Shown: piece after piece, positions 1 through 7,503 of the stretch
Numbering within the stretch: position 1 is the stretch's first letter
How the letters are laid out: each line of letters starts with the position of its first letter
From: Crocinitomicaceae bacterium
GTDB taxonomy: Bacteria > Bacteroidota > Bacteroidia > Flavobacteriales_D > Crocinitomicaceae
Direction of reading: 5' to 3'
Assembly (NCBI GenBank): GCA_002696025.1
Contig: NZQU01000046.1
Coordinates: forward strand, 1 to 10,035
Length of the DNA stretch: 10,035 bases
Notes under the pieces: model-generated
Databases searched by the model: none
The model's input: the letters and a program-made list of their open reading frames with translations, nothing else
Told to the model about the DNA's origin: nothing
Translations under genes and position numbers: made by a program

Positions 1-1296
1 CTATCAGATATTCAAAAAAAGGGTGAATTAATAATTTTAACTGAGAATAGCTCAACATCTTACTTTAATTACCGTGGAAAAACAATGGGATTTGAGTATG
101 AGATATTAAAAGATTTTGCAGCTTCATTAAATCTTAAGTTAAAAGTTAAAGTTGTTAGTGATTCAAAAAAGTTTAATCAAATGATAAATGAAAAAAAAGG
201 TGATATTATTGCATGTAATTATACAATTACTAAAAACAGATCAAATCTTTTGTCATTTTCCAAACCTTATTTAAAAGAAAAACTAGTTCTTGTTCAAAGA
301 AAGTTAAAGATATCACCTAAAGATTCTAGTAATGTAATTTTTATTAGAGATCTATCTGAATTAAATAATCAAACCATTTATGTTAGAATGCACTCTTCTT
401 ACAAAAAGAGAATTGAAAATTTAGAAGAAGAACTTGGTATTGATATAAAAGTAAAAGAATTAAGTGGAGACCCAGTAACAGAAGACTATATTCAGGCAGT
501 TTCTCAAGGTAAAATTGATTTCACTATATCAGAAGAAAATATTGCAAAAATTGTATCTTTTGACAACATCAATTTAGATATTAATACCCCAATATCTTTG
601 CCCATGTCTATTGCATTTGCCCTTAGACAAAACAACCCTGTTTTGTTGGACTCATTGGATAATTGGCTTTCTTCTTATATGAAAACAAAAAAATATAAAT
701 CCTTAGTTAATAAATATTATGTCAAAAGAAATTTAGGCCCATCTCTTGAAACAAAAAAGATTACAGATGGTCAATTGTCTATTTATGATGATCTTTTTAA
801 AATCAGTGCAAATACTCATGGCGTCGACTGGCTACTTGTTTCATCTGTTGCATTTCAAGAAACAAGATTTCAGCCAAATGCAATAGGTCTTGGTGGAGCA
901 TATAGCATCATGCAGTTTATGCCAAATACTGGACCTAGCTACGGAGTGTATCCTGATTCTCCAGTTAATGTTCAAATTGATGGAGGTACAAAAATGATTA
1001 AAACATTACTAAATAGATATAAAAATATCCCTTTAGAATCAGATCGTATTAAATTTGCATTGGCAGCTTATAATGCAGGTTTTGGTCATATAGATGATGC
1101 GATGAAATTAGCCGGCAAATATGATTTAGATCCATACAAATGGGATGATAATGTGAAAGTAATGTTTGAAAATCTTACAAAGCCTGAGTTTTACAGGGAT
1201 CCAGCAACAAAATGTGGTGCATATAGAGGGCATGCTGTTCGTTATGCAGAGGATGTATATGAACGTTATATAAATTGGAAAAATGAGTCCAAATAA
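1..1296 (+). CDS. mltF: MltF-type membrane-bound lytic transglycosylase (5' end missing)
   Basis: Cleaves the glycan strands of peptidoglycan between MurNAc and GlcNAc, giving 1,6-anhydro ends; MltF family members act in the periplasm, usually at the outer membrane. The frame is open from base 1, so the first ATG at 85 is internal and the true start with its signal peptide lies upstream. Of 431 visible residues, about 5-215 form a family 3 solute-binding-like domain that begins with the typical QKKGEL and FGYEYE-like (MGFEYEI) segments. About 245-375 form the SLT catalytic domain: GVDW helix, catalytic Glu287 in FQETRF (bases 859-861), GGAYSIMQFMP, and AAYNAGFGH at about 355-363. The domain order and the C-terminal YRGHAVRYAEDVYERY segment match MltF rather than Slt70 or MltD. 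Two small deviations stand out: QET where QES is usual, and a Ser where the GLMQ loop normally has Gly. The stop overlaps the miaA start by one base (TAATG), so the two are probably co-transcribed and translationally coupled. Family assignment is firm; the physiological role is inferred. Confidence 0.93.
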   Translation, partial: LSDIQKKGELIILTENSSTSYFNYRGKTMGFEYEILKDFAASLNLKLKVKVVSDSKKFNQMINEKKGDIIACNYTITKNRSNLLSFSKPYLKEKLVLVQRKLKISPKDSSNVIFIRDLSELNNQTIYVRMHSSYKKRIENLEEELGIDIKVKELSGDPVTEDYIQAVSQGKIDFTISEENIAKIVSFDNINLDINTPISLPMSIAFALRQNNPVLLDSLDNWLSSYMKTKKYKSLVNKYYVKRNLGPSLETKKITDGQLSIYDDLFKISANTHGVDWLLVSSVAFQETRFQPNAIGLGGAYSIMQFMPNTGPSYGVYPDSPVNVQIDGGTKMIKTLLNRYKNIPLESDRIKFALAAYNAGFGHIDDAMKLAGKYDLDPYKWDDNVKVMFENLTKPEFYRDPATKCGAYRGHAVRYAEDVYERYINWKNESK

Positions 1297-2219
1297 TGAA
1301 TGATACATCCAATAGAATAATTGTAATTCAGGGTCCAACAGCTAGTGGTAAAACAAGTGTTGCTGTTCAGTTGGCAAAACATTTTAATACGGTTGTTTTA
1401 TCAGCTGATTCAAGACAGTTTTATAAAGAAATGACCATTGGTACAGCAAAACCAACACCTGATGAGATGCAGGGCATAAAGCATTATTTTATAAACTCTC
1501 ATTCAATTCATGATGAGGTATCTGCTTTTAGATATGCAGAGGAGGCCAAAAAGCTTTTAATAAGTCTTTTTAAAAAACATTCAATTGTTATATTGGCAGG
1601 AGGATCAGGTCTATTTATAGAGGCTTTATGTAAAGGCTTGGATCCAATCCCACATGATCGAAAGCTTCATGATAAAATTGTTAATGAATTCAATGAAAAT
1701 GGAATAGATTCATTATTAATGGAACTAAAAAATAAAGACCCCGAATTTTATAATAAAATTGATAAAAACAATTCCTACAGAGTTATTAGATCAATAGAAG
1801 CAATTAGGTTGTCTGGTAAAACCATGACTGCATTAAGAAATGAAAAAAATAACAAAGAAGAACTGTTTGATACTATCTATTTTACCTTGCATCCAGAACG
1901 AAAATATTTATACAGAAGAATTAATAAGAGGGTTGATTTAATGTTAGAAAATGGGCTTTTATATGAGGTAAATAATCTATATAATTATAGGCACTTAAAG
2001 TCTTTAAATACAGTTGGTTATAAAGAAATTTTTAATCAAAAAGATGGTTTAATTTCTTTGGATAATGCTATAGATAAAATAAAGCAACATTCAAGAAACT
2101 ATGCCAAACGACAGCTTACTTGGTTTATCAATAGAACAGATTCTATTGTTATAAGTTTTGATGAAAATGAACAAGAAAAAAACCTAATAAAAAAAATAAT
2201 CAAGCATATAGAAAGTTGA
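1296..2219 (+). CDS. miaA: tRNA dimethylallyltransferase
   Basis: Transfers a dimethylallyl group from DMAPP to N6 of adenosine 37 in tRNAs that read UNN codons (i6A37), which stabilises codon-anticodon pairing; cytoplasmic. The 307-residue length is normal for the family. Visible motifs in order: P-loop GPTASGKT at 13-20; DSRQFYKEM from 38, with the conserved Asp38 that contacts A37; GTAKP at 49-53; GGSGLFIEAL at 102-111; the NKRVDLMLENGLLYEV helix; TVGYKE; and the C-terminal RNYAKRQLTWF signature. All catalytic landmarks are intact. The ATG lies inside the TAATG junction with the upstream lytic transglycosylase gene, with no Shine-Dalgarno sequence, which fits coupled translation. Its 3' end converges on cysS with only five bases between the stop codons. 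Confidence 0.98.
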   Translation: MNDTSNRIIVIQGPTASGKTSVAVQLAKHFNTVVLSADSRQFYKEMTIGTAKPTPDEMQGIKHYFINSHSIHDEVSAFRYAEEAKKLLISLFKKHSIVILAGGSGLFIEALCKGLDPIPHDRKLHDKIVNEFNENGIDSLLMELKNKDPEFYNKIDKNNSYRVIRSIEAIRLSGKTMTALRNEKNNKEELFDTIYFTLHPERKYLYRRINKRVDLMLENGLLYEVNNLYNYRHLKSLNTVGYKEIFNQKDGLISLDNAIDKIKQHSRNYAKRQLTWFINRTDSIVISFDENEQEKNLIKKIIKHIES

Positions 2220-2224
2220 TTAAC

Positions 2225-3694
2225 TTATGAATTGCTCCAACTTGCCTTACCATCTTTGTTGTCTTTTATTTGTATGCCCGCATTTTTTAAACCGTCTCTG
2301 ATTCGATCAGCTGTTTTCCAATCTTTATTATTTCTTGCTTCTGTTCTAAGGTCTATAATTACATTCATTAAATCATCAACTTTATCAGATTTTGAATCCA
2401 AAATTGGTAAAATTCCAAGAACATCAGATGTAAATGAAATAATAGCTTTTTTTAATTTGTCTCTATCTGAAGAACTTATGTTTGCTTTACCATCTTTAAC
2501 AAGGTTAATGAATCGAACAGCATTAAATATATTAGCCACTAGAATTGGTGCATTAAAATCATCATTCATGGCAGCATAAAAACTTTGAATAATTTCATCA
2601 ATATTTTCAGAGGAATTTTCTGAAAGCTGAACATTATCAATTGTATTTAAGCTTTCAAAAAGTTTTTTATACCCTTTTTCTGCAGCATTTAATGCTTCCT
2701 CTGTAAAATCCAATGTGCTTCTATAATGAGCTTGCATCATAAAAAACCTAACAACCATAGGGTGGTATGCCTTAGAAAAGTGTTTGTTGTTTCCTGAAAA
2801 CAATTCATTTGGTAAAATAGAATTGTCAAGGGATTTACTCATTTTTTTACCATTCAATGTTAGCATGTTGGCATGCATCCAATACTTAACAGGATTTTTA
2901 TCATGAGCAGATGTCCCTTGTGCAATTTCACATTCATGGTGAGGAAATTTTAGATCCATGCCACCTCCATGAATATCAAATGTTTCACCAAGATATTTCG
3001 AACTCATTGCAGAGCATTCTAAGTGCCATCCAGGAAAACCAATGCTCCATGGAGATGACCATTTCATAAGGTGCTCTGGACTTGCTTTTTTCCAAAGAGC
3101 AAAATCAAGTGGATTTCTTTTTTCATCTTGGCCATCTAAATCTCTGGTATTGCTCATTAACTCATCAATTTTTCTACCTGAAAGCCCACCATAATCATAA
3201 GTTTCATTGTATTTTGAAACATCAAAATATACGGATCCCTTCGATTCATATGCATAACCATTGCTTATGATTTTTGAAATCAAATCAATTTGTTCGATTA
3301 GATGACCTGTAGCAGTTGGTTCAATACTTGGAGGAAGATTATTAAATTGCTTCATTACTTCATGAAAGTCGATTGTAAACTTCTGAACAATTTCCATTGG
3401 TTCAAGCTTTTCAAGTTTTGCTTTTTTTGTGATTTTATCTTCACCTGTATCTGCATCACTTTCTAGATGACCAACATCAGTAATATTTCTAACCAATCGA
3501 ACTTTATAGCCTAATAGCAATAGATATCTATAAACAACATCAAATGAAATAAAAGTTCTGCAATTACCTAAATGAACATAATTGTAGACCGTAGGGCCAC
3601 ATACATACATTCCAACAAACCCACTTTCAATGGGGATAAACTTTTCTTTCTCTCCTGTATTGGAATTATAAATTTCTAGTTGATTATTAGCCAT
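2225..3694 (-). CDS. cysS: Cysteinyl-tRNA synthetase
   Basis: Class Ia aminoacyl-tRNA synthetase that activates cysteine with ATP and charges tRNA-Cys; cytoplasmic, zinc-dependent. The 489-residue length is normal. Visible landmarks: the HIGH-type motif HLGN at 41-44; the KMSKS loop at 284-288; and the four zinc ligands Cys32, Cys227, His252 and Glu256. The last three, like KMSKS, are offset by 18 residues from their counterparts in the E. coli enzyme as I recall them. PGWHLECSAMS around 221-231 and FDIHGGGMDLKFPHHE around 239-254 are near-invariant CysRS segments. The C-terminal half carries the DALR/anticodon-binding helices, with the late TADRIRDGLKNAGI segment typical of CysRS. It starts at ATG 3694-3692 with no Shine-Dalgarno sequence. 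It lies 60 bases downstream of the lptD-like gene on the same strand and may be co-transcribed with it or use its own promoter in that gap. Confidence 0.98.
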   Translation of the reverse strand: MANNQLEIYNSNTGEKEKFIPIESGFVGMYVCGPTVYNYVHLGNCRTFISFDVVYRYLLLLGYKVRLVRNITDVGHLESDADTGEDKITKKAKLEKLEPMEIVQKFTIDFHEVMKQFNNLPPSIEPTATGHLIEQIDLISKIISNGYAYESKGSVYFDVSKYNETYDYGGLSGRKIDELMSNTRDLDGQDEKRNPLDFALWKKASPEHLMKWSSPWSIGFPGWHLECSAMSSKYLGETFDIHGGGMDLKFPHHECEIAQGTSAHDKNPVKYWMHANMLTLNGKKMSKSLDNSILPNELFSGNNKHFSKAYHPMVVRFFMMQAHYRSTLDFTEEALNAAEKGYKKLFESLNTIDNVQLSENSSENIDEIIQSFYAAMNDDFNAPILVANIFNAVRFINLVKDGKANISSSDRDKLKKAIISFTSDVLGILPILDSKSDKVDDLMNVIIDLRTEARNNKDWKTADRIRDGLKNAGIQIKDNKDGKASWSNS

Positions 3695-3714
3695 ATTGAT
3701 GTTGTAATGAATTA

Positions 3715-3722
3715 CAAATTTA
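3715..3722 (-). promoter_or_regulatory. Possible -7 promoter element for cysS
   Basis: On the minus strand this reads TAAATTTG, an exact fit to the Bacteroidota -7 consensus TAnnTTTG. It would put the transcription start about 15 bases ahead of the cysS ATG. No TTG -33 element is visible at the usual 17-23 base spacing, and the region is very AT-rich, so a chance match is quite possible. If real, cysS would have a promoter separate from lptD. Confidence 0.28.
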
Positions 3723-3754
3723 ATTTAAAAAACTCTTAAAAAATATATAATGAA

Positions 3755-6298
3755 CTATAAAAATGCAGGAGGTTTTCTAAATTCTAATTTTGCGTCGCTT
3801 AAGATATTTGATTTGTTTTTAATACTTAGTAAAAAACTTTGATTGGTTCCTATTGGTGTCCAATAAAAAGAAAGAGCCCAACAGTGCATGTCTCTTGATA
3901 GAGTGAAAAAAGCATTGCTTATCTTAAGCTCTTCAACATCTAAGTTTATTCTGCCAGCTATTTTCCATCTTTTTGTGAAACTTATATCACCATTTAATAC
4001 GACTGTGTGAACTAGGTTCCATTTATCAGGGTTTGTTAAACTTTGGTTTGTGTTGGCAGATAAACCAAACACATGAGATAGATTCAATTTCCATGGAATA
4101 TTAAATAAAATCAATTGTTCTGGATGAAGTGCAAACAGATTAAAGTCCGCATTCCAATTTTCATTTAAATTGCCAACGGTTTCTTTAATTTCTTCTCTAC
4201 TTTTTTTAGGAGCTAGTGTTAAAGTAGTTGTAAAGTTAGAGGTCATCAATCGTCCAATTCCTTGCTTATTATTAAAAGCATATTGTGATAATGTAGCACC
4301 TGTAGTATCCCATGAATATAAGCTGAATCTATTTGAAGACACAATATTGATCCAATTGCTAGGGCTTATTCTTAAATTCATTGAAATATCAGAAAGATTC
4401 ATGGAGTCTTTTTGATAATCATAACTACCCGTTAATGAAAGTTGGTCGATGATTCGTGTTTTTTTAAAGCCACTTGTATCTGTATCTGATGTCTGTTTGA
4501 TTTCAAATGTATTGTTAACTCCAAAGTTTAAAAGAGAAGCGGTCGGGCTTGTTGAAGCCTGATACAAGCTATTTTCAAATGGTGAATAAGTGATTGTATC
4601 AGCTTGATTAATTCCTGCATTTACAGTAATCAGTTCATTTAATGATGGAACGTATCTATATCCAATGCTTGGCGTCATTATATGTCTTAATTTTGTTTCT
4701 CTTTTACCAATGAATTTATAATAGCTATAAAGCATTGTTGTGAAGGATACGTTTAAGCTTAAATTATGAGCCATTCCTGCTTTGTTTAGAGTATCTATTC
4801 GAGTATCATTTAAAGCAGGATCATATGTTTTTTCAATTTGTTGAAAGTTTATTAAATTACTGTAATTAAGACTGGGGGTAATTTTTAAAGTGTTTTTTAA
4901 AATACCACTCGTTGTTTGAATGGTAAATTGCTGGTTGATTCCATTAGAAAACTTATCTCTTATGCTTTCAAATTCACCATTAATAAGAAGTGAATCCGTA
5001 AAGTTTGACCTGTTTTGAGCCTCTAATCCATATGTAATCCCAATTCGTTTGATTGTTTTTGTTAATTCGTTATTCATATTTTTAAACATTCCTTTAAATG
5101 GCAATACTCTGGTCACATTTAAATTAAATGTTGGTGCTGTTAATGATATGTTTTTTGTTAATGAATTTTGTCTCAATGAAGTTTTTAAACCAGTTGTAAC
5201 AGGTTTGCCCGGAAATACTCTGTTGATGTTAATATCTGAATTAAAACTATTGTTGAAAAAATCTGGGTTAAGTGGGTCTAAGTTATTTTTAGAGTTGTTA
5301 TCAGAAATGAAATTGACATTTGAGGAGAACTTCCAAAAAGGATTTGATTTTGGGTCTTTATTATGAATCCATCTTACACTTATTTTGTTTTGATTGTTGT
5401 TTTCTGGAAAACCGCTTCTAAACTGCTGAAATCCTAAGGATAAATTCCCCTTAAAACCATATCTTTTGGCATATTCTAAATCATTTCTTAATCCCCAGCT
5501 ACCTCTGCTATATAGGTTAGCGTATAAGGTGGTTTGTACCATATTGCTTATTGGGAAGAAATAACCCAAGTCTTGAAACCCAAATCCATATGGTGAAGAT
5601 GGGATGATCTCAGGAAATATAAATCCTTTATTTCCTTCTTGTTTGATTTCTTTTTGAGGAAGAATGCTAAATGGAAGCCCAAGTGGAGTTGGCACTCCTT
5701 TGATCCATAAATTCATGGGTCCTGTTACGATTTTATCATTCGGGATTAATATTGCTTTTGTCAGATGAAAATGATAGTGGGGTTCCTCAAGATCACATGT
5801 TGAGAATTTACCTTTCGTAAAGTGAATTTCTTCATTCGCATGCCTTTTTGCAATACCCATATTGATAAAGATTTCATCTTGTTTAATTGTTGTTTCCTCA
5901 ATAAATCCTTTTTTGCTTTTAAGATTGTATCTGATTTTTTCAGCTTCAATATTCTCTTTATTGTCTGTAAATAAAGGTTTTTCAATTTTCATACTATCTT
6001 CATCAAGTACGTATGAGGCCATTATTTCATTTTTATTTAAATCAATAATAATGAATCCAGCACTCATTTTAGTCTGTTCCATTTTTACATTTGCGGCGCC
6101 GTATAAAAGAATCCTATTTTTTTTAATATCAAGGTATAATGAGTCTCTTGCTCCATATGAAATAATTTCTTGTATGCTACTATCAGATATTACAATTGAA
6201 TCTTTTGGTACGATTTTTTGTGCATAAACATTAGAGTTGAAGATGTTTATTAACATTTCAAGGATAAAAACTATTGTTATGGAACAAAACTTGCTCAA
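3755..6298 (-). CDS. lptD: LptD-like LPS-assembly outer-membrane protein (Bacteroidota type)
   Basis: LptD is the outer-membrane beta-barrel that, plugged by LptE, inserts lipopolysaccharide into the outer leaflet after it crosses the periplasm on the Lpt bridge. The 847-residue product begins with a probable signal peptide (cleavage likely after VYA at 24-26). An OstA/LptA-like periplasmic domain follows at about 45-200, then a long region rich in alternating aromatic and polar strands expected to form the barrel (about 200-847). Family-specific segments are STCDLEEPHYHF (Cys168), GVPTPLGLPFSILP near 201-214 and SSPYGFGFQDLGYF near 234-247. Near the C-terminus is DMHCWALSFYW (Cys806), followed by the SFLLSIKNKS strand. 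The disulfide-forming cysteine set of E. coli LptD is not seen; only three cysteines were noticed, one of them in the signal peptide. The start is uncertain: the listed start is a TTG, an in-frame TAA lies at 6310-6308, and the first ATG is codon 15, which would leave a poor signal peptide. It is divergent from the amidase gene and upstream of cysS. Confidence 0.9.
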   Translation of the reverse strand: MSKFCSITIVFILEMLINIFNSNVYAQKIVPKDSIVISDSSIQEIISYGARDSLYLDIKKNRILLYGAANVKMEQTKMSAGFIIIDLNKNEIMASYVLDEDSMKIEKPLFTDNKENIEAEKIRYNLKSKKGFIEETTIKQDEIFINMGIAKRHANEEIHFTKGKFSTCDLEEPHYHFHLTKAILIPNDKIVTGPMNLWIKGVPTPLGLPFSILPQKEIKQEGNKGFIFPEIIPSSPYGFGFQDLGYFFPISNMVQTTLYANLYSRGSWGLRNDLEYAKRYGFKGNLSLGFQQFRSGFPENNNQNKISVRWIHNKDPKSNPFWKFSSNVNFISDNNSKNNLDPLNPDFFNNSFNSDININRVFPGKPVTTGLKTSLRQNSLTKNISLTAPTFNLNVTRVLPFKGMFKNMNNELTKTIKRIGITYGLEAQNRSNFTDSLLINGEFESIRDKFSNGINQQFTIQTTSGILKNTLKITPSLNYSNLINFQQIEKTYDPALNDTRIDTLNKAGMAHNLSLNVSFTTMLYSYYKFIGKRETKLRHIMTPSIGYRYVPSLNELITVNAGINQADTITYSPFENSLYQASTSPTASLLNFGVNNTFEIKQTSDTDTSGFKKTRIIDQLSLTGSYDYQKDSMNLSDISMNLRISPSNWINIVSSNRFSLYSWDTTGATLSQYAFNNKQGIGRLMTSNFTTTLTLAPKKSREEIKETVGNLNENWNADFNLFALHPEQLILFNIPWKLNLSHVFGLSANTNQSLTNPDKWNLVHTVVLNGDISFTKRWKIAGRINLDVEELKISNAFFTLSRDMHCWALSFYWTPIGTNQSFLLSIKNKSNILSDAKLEFRKPPAFL

Positions 6299-6308
6299 GA
6301 CTCTGAGT

Positions 6309-6316
6309 TAAATTTG
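6309..6316 (+). promoter_or_regulatory. Possible -7 promoter element for the amidase-MCE-Fe-S gene cluster
   Basis: The sequence TAAATTTG fits the Bacteroidota -7 consensus TAnnTTTG exactly and lies in the 23-base gap between the divergent lptD and amidase genes. A TTG at 6291-6293 is 15 bases upstream, slightly closer than the usual 17-23 base spacing for a -33 element. Transcription would begin near 6322. That makes the first ATG (6322) leaderless or nearly so, and gives the second in-frame ATG (6346) a leader of about 24 bases. Chance occurrence in AT-rich DNA cannot be excluded. Confidence 0.3.
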
Positions 6317-6321
6317 AAATA

Positions 6322-7497
6322 ATGAAACAAACTGCATGCGAAATTATGAAAATTAAGAATGCATATACGCATCACTTAAACTATTTTAAAACAAGTTTAT
6401 TGTTTCTATCTTTTTTATTTTGTTTAAATTCTACTGTATTTTCTCAATCTTCTGCGATAAAAACTATTGTAATTGATGCAGGCCACGGAGGAAAAGATCC
6501 TGGTTGTCATGGTGCATTTTCCAATGAAAAACATGTTTGTTTGTCAATGGCGCTTAAACTTGGAAAAAAAATAAAAAAAAACTTCCCAGAGTTAAATGTC
6601 TTATATACTAGAGATACTGATGTTTTTGTAGAGTTACATGAAAGAGCAAATATTGCAAATAAAGCCAATGCTGATTTGTTTATTTGTATTCATGCCAATG
6701 CTGCTTCACCCGCAGCATATGGAACAGAAACTTATGTGCTTGGTTTACATAGGACTGAAGCTCAAAAAAATGTAGCAGAAAGAGAGAATAGCATTATTCA
6801 TTTAGAAAAAGACCAAGGTAAAAGATATGAGAATTTTGACATGTCACCAGATGCTTTAATTGCAAGAAAAATTCAATTATCAGTTTTTTTAGATCAATCC
6901 ATTAGCTTTGCTCAAAAACTTCAAAGACAATTTAAAAATATAGGAAGGCATAGTCGGGGAGTTAAGCAAGCAGGATTCTTAGTTCTATATAAAACTACTA
7001 TGCCAAGTGTTTTGATTGAAACAGGTTTTTTAACTAATAAAAAAGAAGAAAAATTTTTAGCTGCTGATGAGGGTCAAAATAAGATGGTGAGTGCTATGTT
7101 CAAAGCTTTTGTCGATCATAAAAATGAATTAGAAGGCGTTGATAAAAACGTTGAAGAAGTAGCAAATGAAAATAATATTGAGCTTAATGAATCAATTCAA
7201 ATAAATAATGAGCTTGAAAATGTTGATTCCTCTGATATTGTTTTTCGAGTACAGATAGCTACTTCATCAAAGAAATTAAATCTAAATTCATCTAAATTTA
7301 AAGGTTTAAAGGTTTATGAATATTTCCATAATGGAAGTTATAAGTACACTTCAGGTGTATTTATTTCAAATTTTAAAAATGCAAATGAACATAGAGATAA
7401 AATGCGTAAATTAGGGTTTAAATCATCTTTTGTAGTATGCTTTAAGGGAGATGATAGAATTAATTTGCAAAAAGGTATTAAATTAGCTGAAAAATAA
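6322..7497 (+). CDS. Secreted N-acetylmuramoyl-L-alanine amidase (Amidase_3/AmiC type) with SPOR-like C-terminus
   Basis: Zinc enzyme that cuts the amide bond between MurNAc and the stem peptide, normally needed to split septal peptidoglycan; periplasmic. Numbered from the ATG at 6322, a signal peptide is visible (hydrophobic core about 25-36, likely cleavage near VFSQ, 39-42). The catalytic domain spans about 47-266: zinc ligands His55 in IDAGHGGKDPG, Glu69 in SNEKHVCLSMAL and His124 in CIHANAA, and catalytic Glu233 in VLIETGFLTN. The roughly 110 residues between His124 and Glu233 include a helical insert (about 140-205). This recalls the regulatory insert that blocks the active site in E. 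coli AmiB/AmiC, so activation by a partner is plausible but inferred. An acidic linker (about 270-303) leads to a C-terminal region (about 305-380) with FRVQIATSS and a YTSGVFISNFKNANEHRDKMRKLGF pattern split across it, suggesting a SPOR fold that binds denuded septal glycan. ATG 6346 (codon 9) is an equally good or better start. The gene is first in a run with the MCE and Fe-S genes. Confidence 0.93.
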   Translation: MKQTACEIMKIKNAYTHHLNYFKTSLLFLSFLFCLNSTVFSQSSAIKTIVIDAGHGGKDPGCHGAFSNEKHVCLSMALKLGKKIKKNFPELNVLYTRDTDVFVELHERANIANKANADLFICIHANAASPAAYGTETYVLGLHRTEAQKNVAERENSIIHLEKDQGKRYENFDMSPDALIARKIQLSVFLDQSISFAQKLQRQFKNIGRHSRGVKQAGFLVLYKTTMPSVLIETGFLTNKKEEKFLAADEGQNKMVSAMFKAFVDHKNELEGVDKNVEEVANENNIELNESIQINNELENVDSSDIVFRVQIATSSKKLNLNSSKFKGLKVYEYFHNGSYKYTSGVFISNFKNANEHRDKMRKLGFKSSFVVCFKGDDRINLQKGIKLAEK

Positions 7498-7503
7498 ATT
7501 GTT

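Noticed and set aside
85..87. ATG at 85 as the start of the lytic transglycosylase
   Set aside because: The frame is open back to base 1 and the upstream residues (QKKGELIIL) belong to the solute-binding-like domain, so the gene begins before the window.
1126..1338. Open frame of 70 codons on the - strand
   Set aside because: Antisense across the mltF-miaA junction, with no support beyond being open.
2232..2579. Open frame of 115 codons on the + strand
   Set aside because: It lies antisense inside cysS, which has complete family motifs; the composition is that of a shadow frame.
3723..3754. T-rich stretch after lptD as a rho-independent terminator
   Set aside because: No G+C-rich stem precedes the T run; it is just AT-rich spacer.
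3082..6227. Several open frames of 62-121 codons on the + strand (3082, 4170, 5049, 5862) and one on the - strand (5761-5985)
   Set aside because: All lie inside cysS or lptD in other frames; none shows a recognisable domain or independent start context.
6294..6307. CTCA/TGAG inverted repeat in the lptD-amidase gap as an operator
   Set aside because: Only four base pairs with a six-base loop; expected by chance.
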